Shown piece after piece: positions 27,067 to 35,423 of a DNA stretch of 64,000 bases. The notes beneath the pieces were generated by a model. The model made no database searches. It was not told the origin of the DNA and saw only the letters and a program-made list of their open reading frames with translations. The translations under genes and the position numbers were made by a program. This DNA is from Virgibacillus_N oceani_A (GTDB lineage: Bacteria; Bacillota; Bacilli; Bacillales; Amphibacillaceae), in assembly GCA_041521345.1 (NCBI GenBank), contig JBGOHB010000022.1, one strand, 5' to 3'. Each line of letters begins with the position of its first letter. Within the stretch, counting starts at the first letter, position 1.

Positions 27067-27152
27067 ATTAATCAAATTATATCGTAAACAGTAGAAATTA
27101 GAAGTAAATTAAAGAAATACTAAAAAAACCCAAAGTTTTTTCGAAATAAAGA

Positions 27153-27179
27153 AGGATATTTATAATTTATGTAGAATAT
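27153..27179 (+). promoter_or_regulatory. Sigma-H promoter of spo0A
   Basis: AGGATAT at 27153-27159 and GTAGAATAT at 27171-27179, with an 11-bp gap, match the sigma-H pattern RnAGGAwWW / RnnGAATww. B. subtilis spo0A has the same kind of sporulation promoter. Confidence 0.8.
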
Positions 27180-27227
27180 GTAAAATAAGAGAAAGCGAAT
27201 GAATTACATAAAGGGAGGAAATTTGCA

Positions 27228-28004
27228 GTGAATAAAACTTCAGTAGTATTAGTGGATGATAACAAAGAACTCGTGCAATTGATGGAGGATTATTTTGAAG
27301 AACAGGAAGATATCGAAGTAATCGGTACAGCTTATAATGGGAAGGAATGCTTAAGTCTGCTTGAAGAAACAAAACCAGATGTATTGCTTTTGGATATCAT
27401 TATGCCTCATGTAGATGGGCTAAATGTTTTAAATACAATCAAAGATGAACCTGATAAACCTCATGTTATTATGCTGACAGCTTTTGGTCAGGAAGAAGTA
27501 ATGAAAAAAGCAGTTGACTACGGGGCATCTTATTTTATATTAAAACCATTTGATTTGGATAATTTATCAGATCAAATTCGTCAAGTTCAAGGTAACAGGA
27601 CAGCACTTCCTTCAAGCTCGAGAAAAGGGATAAAGAAAGAAAGGAAAAAACAGGATCTGGAAGCAAGTATTACGAATATCATTCATGAGATTGGAGTGCC
27701 GGCTCATATTAAAGGGTATATGTATTTAAGGGAAGCCATCACAATGGTGTATAATGATATTGAATTGCTGGGCTCAATCACAAAAGTGCTTTATCCGGAT
27801 ATCGCAAAAAAATATAATACAACCTCATCGAGAGTGGAGCGAGCCATACGCCATGCGATAGAAGTAGCCTGGAGCAGGGGGAATATTGATTCGATCTCTG
27901 CCTTGTTCGGCTATACGATAAGCATTACTAAAGCTAAACCGACAAATTCAGAATTCATTGCAATGGTCGCTGACCGTTTGAGGCTGGAACATAGGGCAAG
28001 TTAA
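27228..28004 (+). CDS. spo0A: Sporulation master regulator Spo0A
   Basis: Response regulator at the end of the phosphorelay that decides entry into sporulation. The 258 residues comprise a receiver domain (1-125) with acidic pocket D10/D11, phosphorylated D56 in LLLDIIMP and the conserved lysine in FILKPF. After a hinge (about 125-145) comes the Spo0A DNA-binding domain with the SRVERAIRHAIEVAW recognition region. It starts at GTG 27228 behind AAGGGAGGAA. Monocistronic. Confidence 0.98.
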   Translation: MNKTSVVLVDDNKELVQLMEDYFEEQEDIEVIGTAYNGKECLSLLEETKPDVLLLDIIMPHVDGLNVLNTIKDEPDKPHVIMLTAFGQEEVMKKAVDYGASYFILKPFDLDNLSDQIRQVQGNRTALPSSSRKGIKKERKKQDLEASITNIIHEIGVPAHIKGYMYLREAITMVYNDIELLGSITKVLYPDIAKKYNTTSSRVERAIRHAIEVAWSRGNIDSISALFGYTISITKAKPTNSEFIAMVADRLRLEHRAS

Positions 28005-28071
28005 AGAAAAAAGAGGGTGGTCCCATAAACCTTTTTAAAGGGCTTATAAAGCGCCTTATACAGTCACGAAT

Positions 28072-28114
28072 AAAAAACCGATGAAAAAAATAAATATTTC
28101 TCATCGGTTTTTTA
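28072..28114. terminator. Bidirectional terminator between spo0A and aspartokinase
   Basis: AAAAAACCGATGA pairs with TCATCGGTTTTTT across an AT-rich loop, giving T tracts on both strands between convergent genes. Confidence 0.9.
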
Positions 28115-28183
28115 TTAAATTATTTATGCATTAATGCTTAATTCATTTTCACCTTGGGAAAATGCATTTTCCGAATATCCTTT

Positions 28184-29560
28184 TCATACTGTCGTTTTTA
28201 CTTTTGTTTCTACTTTTTCAAAATAAGCTTTATATAAGGAGGTTACTGCTTTTTCCAAGTTCTCCGCTTTAATCCCAAACATCATGGAAACTTCCGAAGA
28301 TCCCTGGTTAATCATTTCAATATTTACATTGGCATCAGAAAAAGCTGCTGTTGCTTTACTGGCAATTCCTACCGTACTCACCAAACCTTCCCCTACAACC
28401 ATAACTATAGCAAGATCGCGTTCAATATTGGTTGTATCAGGGTCAAGTTCTTCTTCTATTCTTTTCATGATATAAGCTTCTTTTTCTTTTGATAATTTAC
28501 TGTCCTGTATAACAACAGTAATGTCATCTATTCCTGAAGGGGCATGTTCAAAAGAAATACCTGCATCTTCAAGAATACTGAATAACCTTCTGCCAAAACC
28601 AACTTCCTGGTTCATTAAATACTTACTTATATACAAACTGGAGAATCCGGTATCACTGGCAATCCCTACCACACATTTTTCATCTTGTTTTTTCTCAGCT
28701 ACAATCATTGTGCCTGGGAGGTCAGGATTATTCGTGTTTTTAATGCAAACAGGGATCTTTTCTTTAAATGCAGGCCTTAATGCTTCGGCATGAAATACGG
28801 AAAAGCCGGCATATGAAAGTTCCCTCATCTCTTTATAGGTCAAGGTATTAATTTCATTGGGATTCTCGACAATGTTGGGATTAACTGCATAAACAGAATC
28901 TACATCTGTAAAATTCTCGTATAAACTTGCTTTTACACCTGCAGCTACAATCGAACCGCTTATATCTGAACCGCCTCTTGAAAAGGTAACAAGCTGGCCG
29001 TTTTTTGTATAACCAAAAAATCCGGGGATGACTGATATACCGTCACGATCCCTTAATTGATTTATTTTTTGAAAGCTTTCCGGTAGTATTTCCAGTTTGC
29101 CATTTTTATAACTGGCAATGATTCCAGCTTCTTTCGGATTTATATAATCAGCTTTAATACCGATTTTTTTCAAATATTCGCTTAAAATTTTGGCTGAACT
29201 ATCCTCACCAATTGCTTTCAATGCGTTGAATTTCATTGTATCCGAAGAAGACATTTGAAGTACGTCATTGATTTTGGCGTTAATACTATCCAGCAGAGAC
29301 TCGGAAAGATTCAATTCCTTAACAATTTCTCTAAAACGGTCCATTATAATTTCTTCACAGTTTTCATATGGTTCATTGTTTATGTAACAATTCCCCAACT
29401 GAATTAACATGTCCGTTACTTTGAAATCCCCTTCATATCTTTTTCCGGGTGCTGATACAACTATAAACTTTCTTTCGGGATCGCTTGTAATTATGTGTGC
29501 AACCTTTTTAATTTGTGTTGCATTTGCTACAGAACTACCCCCGAATTTTGAAACCTTCAT
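28184..29560 (-). CDS. Aspartate kinase
   Basis: Phosphorylates aspartate to open the pathway to lysine, methionine and threonine. 458 residues. The N-terminal kinase signature KFGGSSVAN is at residues 5-13, FSRGGSDISG near residue 190, and two ACT domains lie in the last 160 residues. The length fits the single-chain YclM/ThrD type better than the shorter two-product LysC form. GGAGGT precedes the ATG. No lysine riboswitch is visible in the 136 bases upstream. Its place between spo0A and yqzF differs from B. subtilis. Confidence 0.93.
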   Translation of the reverse strand: MKVSKFGGSSVANATQIKKVAHIITSDPERKFIVVSAPGKRYEGDFKVTDMLIQLGNCYINNEPYENCEEIIMDRFREIVKELNLSESLLDSINAKINDVLQMSSSDTMKFNALKAIGEDSSAKILSEYLKKIGIKADYINPKEAGIIASYKNGKLEILPESFQKINQLRDRDGISVIPGFFGYTKNGQLVTFSRGGSDISGSIVAAGVKASLYENFTDVDSVYAVNPNIVENPNEINTLTYKEMRELSYAGFSVFHAEALRPAFKEKIPVCIKNTNNPDLPGTMIVAEKKQDEKCVVGIASDTGFSSLYISKYLMNQEVGFGRRLFSILEDAGISFEHAPSGIDDITVVIQDSKLSKEKEAYIMKRIEEELDPDTTNIERDLAIVMVVGEGLVSTVGIASKATAAFSDANVNIEMINQGSSEVSMMFGIKAENLEKAVTSLYKAYFEKVETKVKTTV

Positions 29561-29696
29561 GTTTCTATCATACCTCCATGCTTTTAATCTATTTTACATA
29601 ATAACATATATGAATAAGAATGAAAGTATTTTCTAAAAAGACTGTGACAAATAGCGGATTCACGTTTCTATAGCCGAGTGAACACGATTTGAATAA

Positions 29697-29942
29697 TTAG
29701 TTTTCTTCCCTTTGAATACTTTGCTTCCTTAACCGTTTTCGTTTTCGATCTCGATAAACAATAAAACCGCCAATGAAGGCGATACCTCCGATGAATAGAA
29801 TTAAACCAACAGTAAATTGGATGCTGGCATGTAAAAATAAAGGAACGAATTCATTAAATATAGAATCCCTCATCAATTTAATTCCATAAGCTGCAAAAAC
29901 ACCTGGAATAACTAAAATGAGCACTGCAATAAATCTGAACAT
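29697..29942 (-). CDS. yqzF: DUF2627 family membrane protein YqzF
   Basis: 81-residue protein with two hydrophobic helices (about residues 3-22 and 38-62) and a very basic C-terminus. The start at 29942 is preferred over an upstream in-frame ATG because AAGGGGAAG lies 4-6 nt before it and the family begins MFRF. Function unknown. It lies divergent to bkdR, near the bkd operon, as in Bacillus. Confidence 0.85.
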   Translation of the reverse strand: MFRFIAVLILVIPGVFAAYGIKLMRDSIFNEFVPLFLHASIQFTVGLILFIGGIAFIGGFIVYRDRKRKRLRKQSIQREEN

Positions 29943-30037
29943 TTTTCTTCCCCTTAACCTGAGTAATTGATTGAATACCATATTTAGTATAACAAATAAT
30001 GAATAAAAACAGGAGCAATAGAACGTTTGCTAAATAA

Positions 30038-30076
30038 TGCATGGTATTGTATGATGAAAACATGCAATATCATGCA
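30038..30076. promoter_or_regulatory. Inverted repeat just upstream of bkdR
   Basis: TGCATGGTATTGTATG (30038-30053) and CATGCAATATCATGCA (30061-30076) form an inverted repeat matching in 14 of 16 positions with a 7-bp gap. The core CATGCAATA recurs after bkdR, upstream of the sigma-54 promoter. It is a candidate BkdR site for autocontrol. Confidence 0.6.
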
Positions 30077-30089
30077 GGGTGGAATGTAA

Positions 30090-32159
30090 ATGAAGAATGT
30101 GTTAATCGTTGGTGCCGGAACAGGCGGCACAGCTTTATTAAATATACTGTATGGAACGCAAAAGATGAGAATAGTTGCAGTAATTGATACAAACCCTGAT
30201 GCACCAGGAATACATCTGGCTAAAAAACATGGCATTCCAACAGGCACCGAATGGAAAAGTCGGCTCGAGGAAGAAATAGATATTATTGTGGAAGCAACAG
30301 GTAATGACAGCGTGCTTGAAGAGCTTATTGAACATAGAAGCGGTAAAACAGTGGTGATCCCTGGTACGGTTGCATACATTATCTCTAAAATTTTTAATGA
30401 GAAAGAAACTTTATTAAAGCGGATTAAATTACAGATGAATAACCAGAACTTAATCCTTGATAACATCAGAGATGGGATGATTGTTGTAAACCATAAGGGA
30501 ATTGTTCAATTTGTAAATCATAGTGCAGAGAAAATCGTTGAAAAATCCAAGCAGAATTTTGAAGGGAAATTTATTCGCGATGTGATTTCAAATTCAAGGC
30601 TGCCGGATGTCTTACGCGATAAAAAGAAAGAAGTAAACAAAAAGCTTATACTGGAAAACGAAAAGCAAATTATTACAACCCGTATCCCGATTATAAATGA
30701 AGAAAATACATTGGTTGGTGCTTTCGCTGTTTTTAAAGATATAACGGAAGTAATGAATCTCGCTGAAGAAAATACCGATTTGAATGAGATAAAGATCATG
30801 CTGGAGGCAATTATTCAATCATCTGATGAAGCAATTAGCGTAGTTGATGTAAATGGGAACGGTTTATTAATAAACCCTGCATATTCACGTATAACAGGGT
30901 TAAAAGAATCCGATATTATAGGTGAACCGGCAACTGCAGATATATCCGAAGGCGAAAGCGTGCATATGAAGGTGCTGCAAACCCGCCGGCCGGTAAGGGG
31001 CACCCGAATGAAGGTAGGCCCAAACAAGAAAGACGTCTATGTTAATGTTGCACCTATTATCGTGGATGGCATCATCAAAGGAAGCGTCGGTGTTTTACAT
31101 GATGTATCAGAAATCCGGTCACTTACGAGTGAATTAAAGCGAGCTAGGCAAATCATCCGAAATTTGGAGGCAAAATACACATTTGATGATATTATTGGAA
31201 ATTCAACTGAAATGAAGCTGGCTTTGGAACAGGCAAAAGTAGGCGCAAGGACACCGGCTACTGTTTTATTGCGCGGCAATTCGGGTACAGGAAAAGAGCT
31301 GTTTGCACACGCAATACATAATGAAAGTGACAGGAAGCATAAAAAGTTTATCCGAGTTAATTGTGCAGCTATTGCAGAATCTATATTGGAAAGTGAACTA
31401 TTCGGATATGAGGGAGGGGCTTTTTCAGGAGCAAAGCATAGCGGTAAAAAAGGTCTATTTGAAGAAGCTAACCATGGAAGCATCTTTCTGGATGAAATAG
31501 GTGAACTTTCTTTAAATATGCAAGCGAAACTACTTAGAGTATTGCAGGAAAATGAAATTGTCCGTGTAGGAGGTACCAATCCCGTTTCCATTGATGTGCG
31601 GGTCATTACTGCTACAAATGTCAATTTGGAAAAAGCAATTATGAATAAAACCTTTCGGGAAGATTTATATTACAGATTGACACGGTTGCCAATCTATATT
31701 CCTGCATTACATGAAAGGTTGGAAGACCTGCCTGAACTGACAGAGCACATCATATTAAAGCTGAATCAGGACTATGGCCGAAAAGTACATCAAATTTCAA
31801 AAGAAGCACTCCATAAACTTAAAACCTATCATTGGCCTGGTAACATCCGGGAGCTGGAGAATGTCATTGGCCGGGCTATGATTTACATGGATATAAATGA
31901 TGATACAATTAACAAACAACACTTACCTGATTTAAATGCTTCAGAGAATTTAATTAACCAATCCAAGAAGGAAGAAGCAATACAAATAGAAAAACCTTTA
32001 CAAGAGGCATTAAATCAATATGAAAAAGATTATATTTTTGAGGTTTATAAACAATACGAATATAACAAAACAAAAACAGCAAAAGCATTAAATATTTCAC
32101 TAAGAAGTTTATATTATAAAATGGATAAATATAATCTTGAAAAAAAGAGCATGCAATAG
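30090..32159 (+). CDS. bkdR: Sigma-54-dependent activator BkdR
   Basis: Enhancer-binding activator of branched-chain amino acid degradation. The 689 residues comprise a Rossmann-like N-terminal domain (NVLIVGAGTGGTALLNIL, about 1-110), two PAS-type domains (about 115-220 and 240-350), and a sigma-54 AAA+ domain with Walker A GNSGTGKE (near 396). The sigma-54 contact loop reads GAFSGA rather than GAFTGA. A Fis-type helix-turn-helix ends the protein (NKTKTAKALNISLRSLYYKM). The gene is immediately upstream of a perfect sigma-54 promoter. Confidence 0.96.
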   Translation: MKNVLIVGAGTGGTALLNILYGTQKMRIVAVIDTNPDAPGIHLAKKHGIPTGTEWKSRLEEEIDIIVEATGNDSVLEELIEHRSGKTVVIPGTVAYIISKIFNEKETLLKRIKLQMNNQNLILDNIRDGMIVVNHKGIVQFVNHSAEKIVEKSKQNFEGKFIRDVISNSRLPDVLRDKKKEVNKKLILENEKQIITTRIPIINEENTLVGAFAVFKDITEVMNLAEENTDLNEIKIMLEAIIQSSDEAISVVDVNGNGLLINPAYSRITGLKESDIIGEPATADISEGESVHMKVLQTRRPVRGTRMKVGPNKKDVYVNVAPIIVDGIIKGSVGVLHDVSEIRSLTSELKRARQIIRNLEAKYTFDDIIGNSTEMKLALEQAKVGARTPATVLLRGNSGTGKELFAHAIHNESDRKHKKFIRVNCAAIAESILESELFGYEGGAFSGAKHSGKKGLFEEANHGSIFLDEIGELSLNMQAKLLRVLQENEIVRVGGTNPVSIDVRVITATNVNLEKAIMNKTFREDLYYRLTRLPIYIPALHERLEDLPELTEHIILKLNQDYGRKVHQISKEALHKLKTYHWPGNIRELENVIGRAMIYMDINDDTINKQHLPDLNASENLINQSKKEEAIQIEKPLQEALNQYEKDYIFEVYKQYEYNKTKTAKALNISLRSLYYKMDKYNLEKKSMQ

Positions 32160-32186
32160 TTTGCATTTTTTGCAGTTTATTGCATG
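32150..32186. promoter_or_regulatory. Candidate BkdR enhancer (UAS)
   Basis: CATGCAATA at 32150-32158 and its exact reverse complement TATTGCATG at 32178-32186 are 19 bp apart. They start inside the last bkdR codons and end about 42 bp before the -24 element. The same half-site occurs in front of bkdR. Confidence 0.65.
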
Positions 32187-32202
32187 GTTAAAATTCACAT
32201 GA

Positions 32203-32216
32203 ATTAAGCGCTTACA
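32203..32216. promoter_or_regulatory. cre-like CcpA site upstream of the bkd sigma-54 promoter
   Basis: ATTAAGCGCTTACA matches TGWAANCGNTNWCA in 12 of 14 positions and has a palindromic centre. It lies between the enhancer and the promoter, the arrangement known for carbon-repressed sigma-54 operons such as lev in B. subtilis. Confidence 0.55.
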
Positions 32217-32228
32217 AGGAATGAGGGT

Positions 32229-32246
32229 TTGGCACGATTTTTGCAT
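32229..32246 (+). promoter_or_regulatory. Sigma-54 (-24/-12) promoter of the bkd operon
   Basis: TTGGCACGATTTTTGCAT matches the consensus TTGGCAC-N5-TTGCA exactly. It lies 34 bases before the ptb start. Confidence 0.95.
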
Positions 32247-32279
32247 TAAGTTTAATGGGAATAAAGATTGGAGGATAAG

Positions 32280-33179
32280 ATGAATACATTAGCTGCTGTA
32301 AAAGAAAAAGTAAAGCAAGGAAAACATCATATTGCGGCTGTGGCCAACGCTGCGGATGAACAAGTATTGCAAGCAGTAAAAATGGCTGCAAAGGAAAAAA
32401 TATGCGGCTTTTTATTGTTTGGCAACGAAACAGATATAGCGATTATAGCAGATATTATAAACTTGGATATCCATACCCCGGAAATAAGTATTAAACATAC
32501 GAAAACAAAAGAAGAAAGCGCAATTGCAGCAGTGAAATCCGTTTATAGAGGCGAGGCACAAATATTGATGAAAGGAAATCTGTCCACAAAAGATTTAATG
32601 AAATCTGCATTAAACAAAGAATACGGTTTGCGGACAGGAAAAGTACTTTCACATGTGGCACTGTTTGAGATACCAAGTCAAAAAAAGCTTTATTTTCTCA
32701 CCGATGCCGGAATGATTATCTCTCCAACAATCGAAGAAAAAGCTGAGATCATAAAGAATGCAGTACAGATAGCACATGCTGTTGGTATTGAATTACCGAA
32801 AGTAGCTGCCCTGGCTGCAGTGGAATCAGTGAACCCTGCTATGGAAGCCACTGTAGATGCGGCCGCTTTGACGCAAATGCAGAAAAGAGGACAAATTACC
32901 GGGTGCCTTGTAGATGGACCGCTGGCTTTTGATAATGCAGTTTCTTTAAAAGCAGCGAGTCATAAAGGGGTTCATTCAGAGGTGGCAGGGAAGGCTGACA
33001 TATTATTGGTTCCTTCCATTGAAACAGGGAATGCATTATACAAATCATTTGTCTATTTTGCCGGTGCAAAAGTAGCAGGTATCATCAGCGGAGCAAAAGC
33101 GCCGATTATTGTAACATCAAGAGCTGATGCTGCTGAAGATAAATTATACTCAATAACATTAGCATTAATTTCTGCTTAA
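32280..33179 (+). CDS. ptb: Phosphate butyryltransferase (bkd operon)
   Basis: Exchanges CoA for phosphate on butyryl-, isobutyryl- or isovaleryl-CoA, conserving thioester energy from branched-chain keto acids. 299 residues, the same as B. subtilis Ptb. The PTA/PTB fold is recognisable in KGNLSTKDLMKSALNKEYGLR and VDGPLAFDNAVS. ATG 32280 has GGAGG 5 nt upstream; a TTG at 32268 overlaps the ribosome site and is rejected. First gene of the operon. Confidence 0.95.
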   Translation: MNTLAAVKEKVKQGKHHIAAVANAADEQVLQAVKMAAKEKICGFLLFGNETDIAIIADIINLDIHTPEISIKHTKTKEESAIAAVKSVYRGEAQILMKGNLSTKDLMKSALNKEYGLRTGKVLSHVALFEIPSQKKLYFLTDAGMIISPTIEEKAEIIKNAVQIAHAVGIELPKVAALAAVESVNPAMEATVDAAALTQMQKRGQITGCLVDGPLAFDNAVSLKAASHKGVHSEVAGKADILLVPSIETGNALYKSFVYFAGAKVAGIISGAKAPIIVTSRADAAEDKLYSITLALISA

Positions 33180-33198
33180 AAGTACTAGGAGGATGAAA

Positions 33199-34296
33199 AT
33201 GGAAATATTTACTTATATGGAGAAATTTGATTATGAACAGCTTGTGTTTTGCCAAGATGAAAATTCAGGTCTAAAAGGAATCATCGCCATTCATGACACG
33301 ACACTGGGACCTGCACTTGGCGGGACAAGAATGTGGACTTACGATTCCGAGGAAGAAGCAATTGAAGATGCTTTACGGCTGGCAAAAGGGATGACATACA
33401 AAAATGCAGCTGCCGGTTTGAATTTAGGCGGCGGAAAAACAGTTATCATCGGCGATCCGAGAAAAGATAAAAACCCTGAAATGTTCCGTGCTTTTGGAAG
33501 GTATATCCAAAGTTTAAACGGACGGTATATTACAGCAGAAGATGTTGGTACAACAGAAGAGGATATGGATCTTATCCATATGGAGACAGATTTTGTCACA
33601 GGAGTTTCACAGGAAGCACAAGGTTCTTCTGGAAATCCATCACCTGTAACGGGTTATGGCATTTATAAAGGAATGAAAGCTGCAGCGCAAGAAGTATATG
33701 GAAACGAATCGCTGGAAGGAAAAACTGTAGCAGTTCAGGGTGTCGGCAATGTGGCATACGCACTTTGTGAGCATCTGTATGAAGAAGGTGCAAAAATTAT
33801 TGTAACGGATATAAATAAAGAGGCGGTAAATCGAGCTGTAGAAGCATTTCAGGCAAAAGCTGTTGATCCGGATGAAATTTATAAGGTTGACTGTGATATA
33901 TACGCACCTTGTGCGCTGGGAGCAACCATTAATGATGAAACGATTCCTAAAATACAGGCTAAAATTATTGCTGGTTCGGCAAATAATCAATTAAAAGAAT
34001 CGAAACATGGGGATATTATACATGAAAAAGGAATTTTATATGCGCCTGATTACGTAATCAATGCCGGCGGCGTTATAAATGTTGCGGATGAATTAAATGG
34101 TTATAATCAGGCAAGAGCAATGAAAAAAGTAGAAACCATTTACGATAGCTTGAGTAAAGTATTTGAAATTGCAAGACGGGATCATATTCCCACACATGTG
34201 GCTGCCGACAGAATGGCAGAGGAAAGAATTGCTTCAATGAAAAAATCGAGAAACCATTTTTTATTGGACAATCATCATATTTTAAGCAGAAGGTAA
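33199..34296 (+). CDS. bcd: Leucine dehydrogenase
   Basis: NAD-dependent oxidative deaminase turning leucine, valine and isoleucine into keto acids for the BKD complex. The catalytic lysines lie in KGMTYKNAAAGLNLGGGK (about 80-95) and the Rossmann loop is GVGNVA. ATG 33199 gives 365 residues starting MEIFTYMEKFDYEQ, as in the family, with AGGAGG 6 nt upstream; an ATG six bases earlier abuts the ribosome site. It lies between ptb and buk. Confidence 0.97.
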   Translation: MEIFTYMEKFDYEQLVFCQDENSGLKGIIAIHDTTLGPALGGTRMWTYDSEEEAIEDALRLAKGMTYKNAAAGLNLGGGKTVIIGDPRKDKNPEMFRAFGRYIQSLNGRYITAEDVGTTEEDMDLIHMETDFVTGVSQEAQGSSGNPSPVTGYGIYKGMKAAAQEVYGNESLEGKTVAVQGVGNVAYALCEHLYEEGAKIIVTDINKEAVNRAVEAFQAKAVDPDEIYKVDCDIYAPCALGATINDETIPKIQAKIIAGSANNQLKESKHGDIIHEKGILYAPDYVINAGGVINVADELNGYNQARAMKKVETIYDSLSKVFEIARRDHIPTHVAADRMAEERIASMKKSRNHFLLDNHHILSRR

Positions 34297-34325
34297 TACC
34301 GGCTTAATCAACGGAGGTTTGCACT

Positions 34326-35411
34326 TTGCAATCAAAATACCGAAATCTTGTCATTAATCCTGGTTCAACATCAACAAAAATAGGCGTTTTTGATAATGAA
34401 AATTGCATATTCGAAAAATCAATACGACATAAATTGGAAGACGTCAAACAGTTTATGCATATCATTGATCAATATGAATTTCGGAAAAATATCATACTCG
34501 AACAATTGGATTACGAAGGGATTAATATCTCCAAACTAGATGCGGTTTGTGGAAGAGGCGGCCTACTGCAGCCGATTGAAGGTGGTACATATGAGGTTAA
34601 TGAGGCTATGCTTTATGACCTCCGGATTGGGTTTAACGGCGAACATGCGTCCAATTTGGGCGGGATCATTGCACAGGAAATAGCTTCAGGACTTAATATT
34701 CCGGCTTATATAGTAGACCCCGTAGTCGTTGATGAACTGTCAGAGTTTGCCCGCTATTCCGGTGTTCCGGATATTCCAAGAAAAAGTATCTTTCATGCTT
34801 TAAATCAAAAGGCTGTTGCCAGAAGAGCAGCAGAAGATTTGCATGTAAATTATGATCAAATTACTTTAATTGTGACTCATATGGGTGGAGGAATAACAGT
34901 TGGTGCTCATAATAACGGGAAAGTAATTGATGTGAATAATGGCCTTCATGGGGACGGTCCTTTCTCTCCCGAGCGTGCAGGAACCGTTCCTGCAGGGGAT
35001 TTAGTTTCATTATGCTTTTCCGGTCAGTATTACAGGGATGAAATTATGAAAAAACTAGTTGGCCAAGGTGGGTTAATGGCATATCTTAAGACGAATGACG
35101 CCGTTGAAGTGGAAAGTCGCATTAAAACCGGGGATGACAGTGCAAAGCAGGCATACGAAGCAATGGCATACCAGATTGCTAAAGAAATAGGTTCCATGAG
35201 CGCTGTGCTCGGAGGAAAAGTAGACGCCATTGTGTTGACAGGCGGACTTGCTTATGGGAAGAAATTTGTAGAAATGATAACAGAACGGGTTAATTGGATT
35301 GCAGATACGCTTGTATATCCCGGTGAAAATGAATTGCAAGCCTTAAATGAAGGCGTCTTACGGGTGCTCAGAAAAATAGAAAAACCAAAAATATATCCAA
35401 ACAACACGTAG
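34326..35411 (+). CDS. buk: Butyrate kinase
   Basis: Makes ATP from butyryl or branched acyl phosphate supplied by Ptb. 361 residues of the acetokinase fold, with the phosphate loop NPGSTSTKIGVFDNE at the N-terminus, the THMGGGITVGAH loop near 185 and VLTGGLAYG near 305. It starts at TTG 34326 with CGGAGG upstream. lpdV follows after 12 bases. Confidence 0.96.
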   Translation: MQSKYRNLVINPGSTSTKIGVFDNENCIFEKSIRHKLEDVKQFMHIIDQYEFRKNIILEQLDYEGINISKLDAVCGRGGLLQPIEGGTYEVNEAMLYDLRIGFNGEHASNLGGIIAQEIASGLNIPAYIVDPVVVDELSEFARYSGVPDIPRKSIFHALNQKAVARRAAEDLHVNYDQITLIVTHMGGGITVGAHNNGKVIDVNNGLHGDGPFSPERAGTVPAGDLVSLCFSGQYYRDEIMKKLVGQGGLMAYLKTNDAVEVESRIKTGDDSAKQAYEAMAYQIAKEIGSMSAVLGGKVDAIVLTGGLAYGKKFVEMITERVNWIADTLVYPGENELQALNEGVLRVLRKIEKPKIYPNNT

Positions 35412-35423
35412 GGAGTGAGTTGT

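Noticed and set aside
29561..29696. Possible lysine riboswitch upstream of aspartokinase
   Set aside because: Only 136 bases, AT-rich, no L-box-like conserved segments or terminator.
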